From contig JAMOPK010000394.1 in assembly GCA_027064565.1 (NCBI GenBank), positions 1 to 5,459 of the forward strand: a stretch of DNA of 5,459 bases, in the 5' to 3' direction. The notes under the pieces are model-generated. The model made no database searches. It saw only the letters and a program-made list of their open reading frames with translations, and was not told the origin of the DNA. This document shows positions 1-5,459 of the stretch, piece by piece (position 1 is the stretch's first letter; the number at the start of each line of letters is the position of its first letter). This stretch comes from Caldifarciminota bacterium (GTDB taxonomy: Bacteria > Hydrothermota > Hydrothermia > B15-G9). Both the position numbers and the translations under genes were made by a program.

Positions 1-594
1 GATGTCGTGGTAAGGAGAATCGCCGACCATCACGGCATTTGGAGGCTCAACCCCCGCAGCGGCGAGGGCTTCCCTGAAGATGGCGGGGTCGGGTTTCCTG
101 ATGCCCACACCCGCCGAACTCAAAACTGGATCAAGATATTCCGAGAACCCGAACATCTCCACCATCCTTTTGATGAGCCTGTCGCAGGTCGCATTTGAGA
201 TGAGGGCAAGCTGGAATCCGCGGTCCCTGAGGTGCTTTAAGGTCTCAATTGCGTCGGGGAACGGCCTGTATTCCCGGATTTCCGGCTCAAAGAAGATGTC
301 AACGGCCTTTTTTATGACATCCCCCTCTATCTCCTCGACGCCAAGCTGTCGAAGCACATTGCGCAGGGTCTCGTCGGCGGTAACTTCCCGTCTGGTCTGT
401 TCGGCTCTGATGAACCCCTTCTGCCTTTCGGCTGTCCACGTCTCCAGCAATCGGTCGAAATCGAGCGCAATTCCACTGGATTTAAGGAAGGCGTGCATTG
501 CCCGCACGCCCTCCTCGTTCACCTTGAAGAAATCACCTTCAAAATGTAGCAGTGTCTCGCCCAGATCGAATATGATCAGCCTGATTTCGTTCAT
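1..594 (-). CDS. HAD-superfamily hydrolase (phosphatase-like), 3' end cut off by the window
   Basis: This is the first 198 codons of a haloacid dehalogenase-like hydrolase, a cytoplasmic family consisting mostly of phosphatases. The frame is open through base 1, so the gene continues outside. The visible motifs are motif I IFDLGETLL with nucleophile Asp10, a helical cap at about residues 20-105, motif II LISNA with Ser133, motif III IRKPDP with Lys167, and motif IV VGDSPYHD with Asp192 and Asp197. Only the last 20-40 residues of a typical 220-240 residue member appear to be missing. The second acidic residue of the usual DxD in motif I is Gly12 here, as in FDLGN-type members such as the sugar-phosphate phosphatase YihX, so activity is not excluded. 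The ATG overlaps the stop of the preceding gene in an ATGA, and no Shine-Dalgarno lies at normal spacing, so translation is probably coupled. The substrate cannot be told; phosphoglycolate- or sugar-phosphate-type phosphatase is the default guess. The family call is sure. Confidence 0.93.
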   Translation of the reverse strand, partial: MNEIRLIIFDLGETLLHFEGDFFKVNEEGVRAMHAFLKSSGIALDFDRLLETWTAERQKGFIRAEQTRREVTADETLRNVLRQLGVEEIEGDVIKKAVDIFFEPEIREYRPFPDAIETLKHLRDRGFQLALISNATCDRLIKRMVEMFGFSEYLDPVLSSAGVGIRKPDPAIFREALAAAGVEPPNAVMVGDSPYHDI

Positions 595-1433
595 GGCAGA
601 GGCGGAATAACCCTGACGCCACGTCCCTCTTTGTCAGGAGTGTTGTTATAGACCTCGATCACGTGATAGATCACGGTTATGAACATGGGAAACTCGCCGT
701 GGAAATAGCTGTGGATCAAATTCCCGTATCTGACGACCTTTTTCTCGTAGTCCGTGAGCTGAGGATCGTTCCAGTGCAGGAGCTGGGCTATGGCTTTTAC
801 CTCGTAGCTCGGATAGTCGAGGTAAACGATAGCAACTGCTGGATTCACCATCTCGTTGAGGAAAGTTCCCGTCTCGAATTCAGGCCGGGTGTAAAGTTCG
901 AGCGACAGGATTTTCGTCCTGTCAAACCACCTGTCCGGTTCTTTGTAAAGGGATTGGAGTATCTGGAGCTTTTTCACCACGGGCGAGTCCTTTGTGGATT
1001 CGAGGAGTTCGATGAGCGAGTCGATGGTTTCCGGCTTCGGCATAAATCCGGTGCCTTTGACCGCATTGTTGATCCTGAACTGACTGTCCATACGGCGAAT
1101 TCCGCAGGACGCCACCATTGCGTTGTGCGGACCGGCAAGTCCGGGCATAATCCCTTTTTCCATGTCTTTCAGATACTTAAGCCGGCTCTCCGAACTCCAT
1201 TTGAAAAAGCCGTCAGGCAGAGGTCTGACATGGAACTCCTGCCATTCGCCATCGACTTTTGCCCGGATGATAGAATCGGTGAAAAGTCTGGATGCATCGA
1301 CGGTCTCCTGATGGAAATACGGGCCATTTGGCCCCTCCTTCCAGACATTCAGGCCTTTCGCATGCTCAAGATTGCCGCCGAAAAGTCCTGAGGCAACAGC
1401 TACAGCCATGATGATTGCTCCCTTTTTAATCAT
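591..1433 (-). CDS. Exported protein of unknown function, 280 residues
   Basis: I do not recognise this protein. The start chosen is the ATG at 1433, because a perfect AAGGAGG lies 5 bases upstream of it; a TTG at 1451 in the same frame would place that site inside the gene. The N-terminus reads MIKK, then a short hydrophobic stretch (about residues 5-19, GAIIMAVAVASGLFG), which looks like a signal peptide or a single membrane anchor. The cleavage site is unclear (near Gly20 or Ala25). The rest is a soluble-looking mixed alpha/beta protein rich in Tyr, Phe, Trp and His, with a single cysteine (Cys110), a charged helical part at about 134-165, and an aromatic segment near 240-262 (IHSYFHGEF, then FITVIYHVIEVY). 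It ends in RVIPPLP. It begins 20 bases after the C25 gene and overlaps the HAD gene by 4 bases, so it is probably made together with both. It may act in the envelope alongside the C25 protein, but that is inferred only from position. Confidence 0.85.
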   Translation of the reverse strand: MIKKGAIIMAVAVASGLFGGNLEHAKGLNVWKEGPNGPYFHQETVDASRLFTDSIIRAKVDGEWQEFHVRPLPDGFFKWSSESRLKYLKDMEKGIMPGLAGPHNAMVASCGIRRMDSQFRINNAVKGTGFMPKPETIDSLIELLESTKDSPVVKKLQILQSLYKEPDRWFDRTKILSLELYTRPEFETGTFLNEMVNPAVAIVYLDYPSYEVKAIAQLLHWNDPQLTDYEKKVVRYGNLIHSYFHGEFPMFITVIYHVIEVYNNTPDKEGRGVRVIPPLP

Positions 1434-1438
1434 GATTT

Positions 1439-1445
1439 CCTCCTT
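1439..1445 (-). promoter_or_regulatory. Ribosome binding site of the 280-residue exported protein
   Basis: The minus strand reads AAGGAGG, then AAATC, then ATG at 1433. This is a full-strength Shine-Dalgarno at 5-base spacing in the 20-base gap after the C25 gene. It decides the start: the in-frame TTG at 1451 would have this site as coding sequence and has none of its own as good. Confidence 0.85.
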
Positions 1446-1453
1446 GGTCAATT

Positions 1454-4339
1454 TTAGCGCAAAACGATAAGTTTTCTGGTCTCACTTTTCCGGCCGTCAC
1501 GGGCGACAAGGAAGTAAAGCCCGGATGCGCCAAAGCTGAGCTTAACATTTCGAAACGATGTTGATGGCTCAAAATTCAATCGCTGAACCTCTCGCCCGGC
1601 CACATTGAAGACCGACAGCTCGATTCGCCGCCTCGATGGCGCTATCTGAAGCTCCACGACTCCAGCGACAACCGGCGCAGACACTGCTATAATAAACTGC
1701 CTTTGATGGAGCAAATCCCCTGCATTCTCACCAATCCCGACGAGATAATCCATCCCGTTCGCGTAGAATTCCGCCATTCGATCCGATGTCAAAAAACTGA
1801 CCGGGGAGAAGGGAAAACCCACTACCCGTGATGTAGAATCCTGATAGAAGAAGCTGATGATAGAATCCGCGGCCATGAGCAGGGGAAATGTATGCTCGGT
1901 ATCAGAGAAGAACAGCACTGGCAGAGTTAGGACACTGGGTGTGAAAACGAATCCCTCGGCGAAACTGCCCGGAGCACCGTAAATTGTATTCGCGGTGACC
2001 ATCTGATTGCCAAAGCTCACACCAACACGATCTTTTAGCTCGTTGTCCAATATCCACAGTGACAGTCCGGCCTCAATCCATAAATTGCCCCCTGCGTTGA
2101 GGTAATCCACAAGTACCGGAAGGAGATCACGATAGTTTAACACATGGTCGGACGCAGCGAAGATGTAAATTGCATGAAAATCGTTGATGTGGTTCAGGTA
2201 GCGGCCTTCAAGTCCGAGAGTGACGAAGCCGTGATAGCCGGCCTGCCTGAGCAAAGAGTCCACAACCTGCATGTCGTTGACGTCTGTCATGGAAATGGCG
2301 ATGGCTAGATATTCCTTTCCGCCAACCTGATACCTGAACTCCTCCGGATGCTCAATACCGCCGCTTTCGAAAACCACCGTGAGATGGAGCGAATCGCCGT
2401 CGGGGAAATCCTGCGGAACGGTAATGAGAAAGACATCGGTGGTGTCATCGAACCTATGGTCCTGCGGAACAGTGATATGCTCAATCACTGAATCCAGCAC
2501 CTCAACCCCTGAATCGGAGCATCTGAGTAAAGCGCGGGCATTTGGGCCAAATGTAACCGATCCGCCCTGATAGAAACTCAAAAACAGTTCAAGGGTATCG
2601 CCCGGATCAATAAAGGAATTAGTATCGGCCTGAAGTTCTCTGAATCTTAGTTCAGCGTCCTGTATCTGCCACCTTGACACCCAGCCGGATGTCGTAGCGG
2701 TGCAGACGGAACAGTCCTCGCAGGTGATACTCACACGAACCTGAAACTCATCGCCATCCATTGAGCTATCGGAGATAATGCCAAGCGTCAGGCTAACAGA
2801 ATCCGCGTAATCTGGTGGCAATACTCCAAGTTGCGACTGTGTTTGTATGGGAATTACCGGACCGTTAATCTCAGTAACCAATTGCATATTTCGGGCGGTA
2901 TCCACTCCGACATTCATGTAGCTCAGGCTCAGCATGACGGTATCAAATGGCATAAATCTGCCATCACCATCCATGTCCGAGACGGAGATAGATAGGACGA
3001 AAACCCTCGGTCCGGATGGTGAATAATGCTCGACCACATGGATAGTTTTTTGAGCCGGTAAAACATAGGGCGATGAGGCAGTCACTGTGAAATTACCGGT
3101 ATCTGGAATAGCAAGTCGTATTGTGCCATCATCGCCGATGGTATCAGCAAAAATGAGCTGGGTTCCGTTTGTGACAGAGAGGGTTATGGAGGAATGGCTG
3201 ACGCCGGGCGCGCTGGCGCTGACCGTGAATGGGGTGTTGACCTGCACAGTCTCTGGCAAGGAAAGCAAAATAGGTAGTGGCACACCTCGCCAGATGTTTA
3301 ATGACGGATCGCCCAGGATGGTCAGCTCCCATGCTACAAGTTTCAGTGTATCACTGATATGACCAAAACTTGCCGGGATCGCTCTCCTTGCAAGCTCTGT
3401 AACTGCGCCTATGTTTACAATGCTGTCAAACCATATAGAATGGTTTATTACAGAGTCAGCAAAATTCCTTATCCTCAATACAGTGTTGGTGCTGTCAATC
3501 ACAGAAGTAGCGCATCCAACAACTGCAGCAGCACCAGTCATCTCCCCGGTGCGGTTGCGTAGTAGATAAGGGCCATCCCGGTTCCCAAGGCCAAAGTTGG
3601 CTGAACCACAGGTTAGGAATATGCTCACAAACGGCATCGAATCGTTGTGGAGTCGAGGCATGCGGTTGACCCAGATAGGATACCCTCTGTGGTTGTGGAA
3701 TCCATAGCCTGATGAAAGCACTGTGTCAATGCGCAGATCGATGCCCCTTGCCGAAGAGGAGTCCACATCAAACATCCCGTTTTCCAGCATCCATTGCGCT
3801 GTAAGCATTTTCAACGGGACAACCATCGAATCGTTGAAAGTCACGATGCCGCGCGCCAGCCACCTTGCACTCCGTGCCATCGGGGTTTTTTCATAAAAAA
3901 TTATCTTGCTCAAAACATAGGAATCAGTTGTCGGAGATGAGAATGGGATCCTGCCTATGGGGGCATAGGTTTCCATGCTCAGCGTATCTCTGGCCACATA
4001 GAAAAAGTCGAACGGAAACATAGCAGGGACTCCTATGTCGAAAAACCGCATGTAAGACGGTATATCGGTTATGTTTCCAATCAAAAGCACATATTCGGGG
4101 CGAGGATTCATGGTATCCATGGCCTGCACTATGTAATGCCGAATGCTGGATGTGTCCCGACCAATTTCCTCCACTGTCGCGATTGTAACATCAAACCCCT
4201 GTTCGGTTTTCCACTGCACAAAGTTCTGTATCGCACTCCTCAAAGAATTCTCGGTGATGATAAGATACCCCCTCCGAACTTCTGGGTGGAGCGGGGATGC
4301 GAATACCATAAATACCATCCATTTTGCCCACCTGCACAT
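1454..4339 (-). CDS. Secreted C25 (gingipain-like) peptidase-family protein with CARDB-like, GATase-like and C-terminal sorting domains
   Basis: This 961-residue exported protein is built on a gingipain-type caspase-like fold. Residues 1-17 look like a signal peptide (MCRWAKW, then MVFMVFASPL). The C25 domain spans about 24-350: GYLIIT, a WKTEQGFDV strand, YVLLIGN at 83-89, APIGRIPF at 126-133 followed by KIIFYEKT, the active-site region HNHRGY (215-220) and LTCGSANF (242-249, candidate nucleophile Cys244), and ILGDPSLNIW at 341-350. An Ig-like domain follows (about 353-437), then two CARDB-like beta domains (about 445-558 and 560-673; the first opens with DMDGDG). Next is a Rossmann/GATase-like domain (about 677-875, with YLNAGGNLWI) without any Cys. 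A T9SS/FlgD-like tail (about 880-961) contains SVFNVAGREVQRL and GLYFLVARDG and ends RKLIVLR. No gingipain-style propeptide is seen. The ATG at 4339 has an AGGGGG 6 bases upstream. Likely role: cell-surface or secreted processing enzyme, or a degenerate binding protein. Family membership is strong; activity is uncertain because the usual catalytic GHG is altered. Confidence 0.9.
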   Translation of the reverse strand: MCRWAKWMVFMVFASPLHPEVRRGYLIITENSLRSAIQNFVQWKTEQGFDVTIATVEEIGRDTSSIRHYIVQAMDTMNPRPEYVLLIGNITDIPSYMRFFDIGVPAMFPFDFFYVARDTLSMETYAPIGRIPFSSPTTDSYVLSKIIFYEKTPMARSARWLARGIVTFNDSMVVPLKMLTAQWMLENGMFDVDSSSARGIDLRIDTVLSSGYGFHNHRGYPIWVNRMPRLHNDSMPFVSIFLTCGSANFGLGNRDGPYLLRNRTGEMTGAAAVVGCATSVIDSTNTVLRIRNFADSVINHSIWFDSIVNIGAVTELARRAIPASFGHISDTLKLVAWELTILGDPSLNIWRGVPLPILLSLPETVQVNTPFTVSASAPGVSHSSITLSVTNGTQLIFADTIGDDGTIRLAIPDTGNFTVTASSPYVLPAQKTIHVVEHYSPSGPRVFVLSISVSDMDGDGRFMPFDTVMLSLSYMNVGVDTARNMQLVTEINGPVIPIQTQSQLGVLPPDYADSVSLTLGIISDSSMDGDEFQVRVSITCEDCSVCTATTSGWVSRWQIQDAELRFRELQADTNSFIDPGDTLELFLSFYQGGSVTFGPNARALLRCSDSGVEVLDSVIEHITVPQDHRFDDTTDVFLITVPQDFPDGDSLHLTVVFESGGIEHPEEFRYQVGGKEYLAIAISMTDVNDMQVVDSLLRQAGYHGFVTLGLEGRYLNHINDFHAIYIFAASDHVLNYRDLLPVLVDYLNAGGNLWIEAGLSLWILDNELKDRVGVSFGNQMVTANTIYGAPGSFAEGFVFTPSVLTLPVLFFSDTEHTFPLLMAADSIISFFYQDSTSRVVGFPFSPVSFLTSDRMAEFYANGMDYLVGIGENAGDLLHQRQFIIAVSAPVVAGVVELQIAPSRRRIELSVFNVAGREVQRLNFEPSTSFRNVKLSFGASGLYFLVARDGRKSETRKLIVLR

Positions 4340-4371
4340 GATAAACCCCCTGAAAAATGTTTTGTTTTATC
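4340..4371 (-). repeat. Short inverted repeat flanking the C25 gene ribosome binding site
   Basis: GATAAA (4371-4366 on the minus strand) and its exact complement TTTATC (4345-4340) bracket the ribosome binding site and end right at the start codon. The arms are 6 bp (7 with one bulged A) around a loop of about 20 bases. It is AT-rich and weak, so it could be chance; it is too weak and lacks the U-tract needed for a terminator. Confidence 0.3.
4346..4351 (-). promoter_or_regulatory. Ribosome binding site of the C25 protein gene
   Basis: The minus strand reads AGGGGG, then TTTATC, then ATG at 4339. The spacing of 6 bases is good but the match to the Shine-Dalgarno consensus is only partial. 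It supports the 4339 start, which also gives a sensible signal peptide, over the internal ATG codons at residues 8 and 11. Confidence 0.6.
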
Positions 4372-4378
4372 CTAAGAT

Positions 4379-5047
4379 TTAGACAATCACGCCATCACGG
4401 ATGTGGATGATACGGCCGGCGTGTTCGGCGACCTCCGGGTCGTGGGTTACAACGATTATCGTTTTGCCCCTGTCATGGAGGTCACGGAAAACAGCGAGTA
4501 TCTCCTCCTCAGTCTTTGTGTCGAGGTTGCCGGTCGGCTCATCGGCAAGAATCAATTTGGGATTATTGGCAAGTGCCCTCGCTATGGCCACCCGCTGCAT
4601 CTCTCCGCCCGACAGCTCATTGGGGTGGTGCTCCGCCCTTTCCGCAAGGCCGACCATCTCCAGCAGCTCGTAAGCCCGCTTTTTGCGTTCTTTAGCAGGG
4701 ACGCCAGCGTATATCATCGGGATTTCAACATTTTCCCATGCCTTAAGCCTTGCGAGGAGATTGAACTGCTGGAAGACAAACCCGACCTTCCATTTCCTCA
4801 AATCGGCGAGTTCGGGTTCGGTCAATGTGGAGACATCCTGCCCCTCAAAGTAGTATTTCCCGGATGTGGGCGTGTCTAAAAACCCGATTATGTGCATCAG
4901 GGTGGACTTACCGGAGCCGGAAGGCCCCATTATCGCCACGTATTCGCCTTCCTCGATCTCAATGGAAACGCCTCTCAGGGCATGGACGCCGGTGTGCGGG
5001 TCTTTGCCGTAAATCTTATGGAGATCAACGGTTTTTATCAGGTTCAT
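4379..5047 (-). CDS. ABC transporter ATPase of the MacB/LolD (lipoprotein/macrolide exporter) type
   Basis: This 222-residue cytoplasmic ATPase would power a MacAB- or Lol-like transporter of the type VII ABC class, which works on substrates in the envelope. All nucleotide-binding motifs are intact: A-loop Tyr13, Walker A GPSGSGKST (41-49), Q-loop in VFQQFNLL (Gln93/94), signature LSGGE (145-149), Walker B LILADEP with Asp169 and Glu170, D-loop NLD (174-176) and switch His202 in VVTHDP. The length is usual for a stand-alone subunit, and no transmembrane part is fused as in MacB proper. The start is the ATG at 5047, with GGGGGAG 7 bases upstream; an in-frame TTG at 5107 would only add a basic, non-conserved leader. 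It overlaps the adaptor gene by 23 bases, showing the two are coupled. The partner permease is not downstream, where it usually lies. The family call is certain; the transported substrate is unknown, so no symbol is given. Confidence 0.96.
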   Translation of the reverse strand: MNLIKTVDLHKIYGKDPHTGVHALRGVSIEIEEGEYVAIMGPSGSGKSTLMHIIGFLDTPTSGKYYFEGQDVSTLTEPELADLRKWKVGFVFQQFNLLARLKAWENVEIPMIYAGVPAKERKKRAYELLEMVGLAERAEHHPNELSGGEMQRVAIARALANNPKLILADEPTGNLDTKTEEEILAVFRDLHDRGKTIIVVTHDPEVAEHAGRIIHIRDGVIV

Positions 5048-5459
5048 TCCTGCGCTCCCCCGGCTTCTTACGCCATTCTCTCGCCGCCCTTTTCTTTTCT
5101 TGCACAATGACCCTGTCCCCGTCCTTCAGCTTGCGCAACACGTCGAACGGCCCGGTGGCAATCACATCGCCGGGTTTCACCCCGGAAACTATCTGGACGA
5201 ACCGCTCTCCCATAACGCCGAGTTTGACCTCCTTCTGGTGGGCAACTCCGTCTCTGATTACGAAAATGATGTTTCTGCCGTTCCTGCGTCCAAGGGCCTG
5301 AATCGGAACAATGGGGACGTCATGGGCCTCGGCAACGGTGATATCGCATGTCGCCGACATGCCGGGCAGCAGGTCTTCGGGCGGGTCTTTGAAGACCACA
5401 TCCACCAGATAGCTCACTCCCTGAACCGTGGCTGTGGCAGATGTCTGGGGCGCACCGGC
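5025..5459 (-). CDS. Periplasmic adaptor (MacA/HlyD/RND membrane fusion protein family), C-terminal part only
   Basis: The last 144 residues of a membrane fusion (adaptor) protein are present; the frame stays open to base 5459, so the 5' end is outside. Such proteins are anchored in the inner membrane and link an ABC permease to the outer membrane. The visible part begins in the beta-barrel domain (YLVDVVF at about residues 17-23), has the family hallmark LLPGMSATCDI (about 30-40), then VPIVPIQALGRR at the join to the membrane-proximal domain, and VKLGVMGERFVQIVSGVKPG followed by DVIATGPFDVL and DGDRVIV. These match the C-terminal order seen in MacA-like adaptors. The lipoyl and coiled-coil hairpin domains must lie upstream. 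After the conserved core comes an unusually basic tail of about 28 residues, rich in Lys and Arg (KKRAAREWRKK), which overlaps the ATPase start and may partly reflect that overlap. A GTG at 5417 is internal, not the start. Confident at family level. Confidence 0.93.
   Translation of the reverse strand, partial: AGAPQTSATATVQGVSYLVDVVFKDPPEDLLPGMSATCDITVAEAHDVPIVPIQALGRRNGRNIIFVIRDGVAHQKEVKLGVMGERFVQIVSGVKPGDVIATGPFDVLRKLKDGDRVIVQEKKRAAREWRKKPGERRNEPDKNR
5055..5061 (-). promoter_or_regulatory. Ribosome binding site of the ABC ATPase, inside the adaptor gene
   Basis: The minus strand reads GGGGGAG, 7 bases, then ATG at 5047. It lies within the last codons of the upstream adaptor gene and fixes the ATPase start at MNLIKTVDLHKIYG, the point where homology to this ATPase family normally begins. 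Confidence 0.65.

Noticed and set aside
80..610. A 176-codon open frame on the plus strand
   Set aside because: It is antisense to the HAD hydrolase, whose four motifs are all recognisable. The plus-strand product is Ser-rich and low in meaning, typical of an antisense shadow.
663..1391. A 242-codon open frame on the plus strand
   Set aside because: It lies fully antisense to the 280-residue exported protein gene, which has a perfect ribosome binding site, a signal-like start and an ATGA coupling. The plus-strand product looks like no family and fits a shadow frame.
1434..1451. TTG start at 1451 for the exported protein
   Set aside because: It would turn the AAGGAGG ribosome binding site into coding sequence; the ATG at 1433 is properly spaced from that site and gives a better signal peptide.
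4340..4378. Possible terminator or promoter between the ATPase and C25 genes
   Set aside because: There is no GC-rich stem with a T-tract, and no convincing -35/-10 pair in the 39 bases; only a weak inverted repeat is seen.
5048..5107. TTG start at 5107 for the ABC ATPase
   Set aside because: It would add 20 basic residues not seen in this family and deepen the overlap with the adaptor to 83 bases; the ATG at 5047 has its own binding site.
4403..5301. Two 158-codon plus-strand open frames
   Set aside because: They are antisense to the ABC ATPase and the adaptor, both of which show clear family motifs.

Overview
The window holds five genes in one tightly packed, probably co-transcribed cluster. 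All are on the minus strand, so transcription runs from position 5459 towards position 1. In transcription order they are: (1) the C-terminal part of a MacA/HlyD-type periplasmic adaptor (5025 to the window end); (2) a complete MacB/LolD-type ABC transporter ATPase (4379-5047); (3) a 961-residue secreted gingipain-like (C25) protein with several added domains (1454-4339); (4) a 280-residue exported protein I do not recognise (591-1433); (5) a HAD-superfamily hydrolase that runs off the window (1-594).

The gaps are -23, 39, 20 and -4 bases, which fits an operon. No terminator, RNA gene, CRISPR array or insertion sequence was seen. There is no gene-free stretch longer than 39 bases. The long open frames on the plus strand are antisense shadows.

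The organism is probably a Gram-negative bacterium of the Fibrobacterota-Chlorobiota-Bacteroidota (FCB) superphylum or a related uncultured phylum (WOR-3, Zixibacteria, Latescibacteria, Cloacimonadota types). The reasoning is that the large C25 protein ends in a type IX secretion/FlgD-like C-terminal domain, a combination typical of those lineages, and that the adaptor gene implies a cell envelope with an outer membrane. This is inference from protein style; no marker gene is present.

Functionally, the first two genes encode two of the three parts of a MacAB/Lol-like export or envelope-maintenance ABC system. The membrane permease that normally follows the ATPase is absent, and the secreted C25 protein sits in its place. 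The C25 protein has an unusual active-site region (a lone conserved-looking Cys, but a rearranged His motif), no propeptide, two CARDB-like beta domains and a cysteine-free Rossmann/GATase-like domain before its sorting tail. The unknown exported protein follows within 20 bases and is translationally coupled to the HAD hydrolase. Nothing here proves a new system; the most notable points are the divergent C25 protein and the unexplained exported protein beside it.
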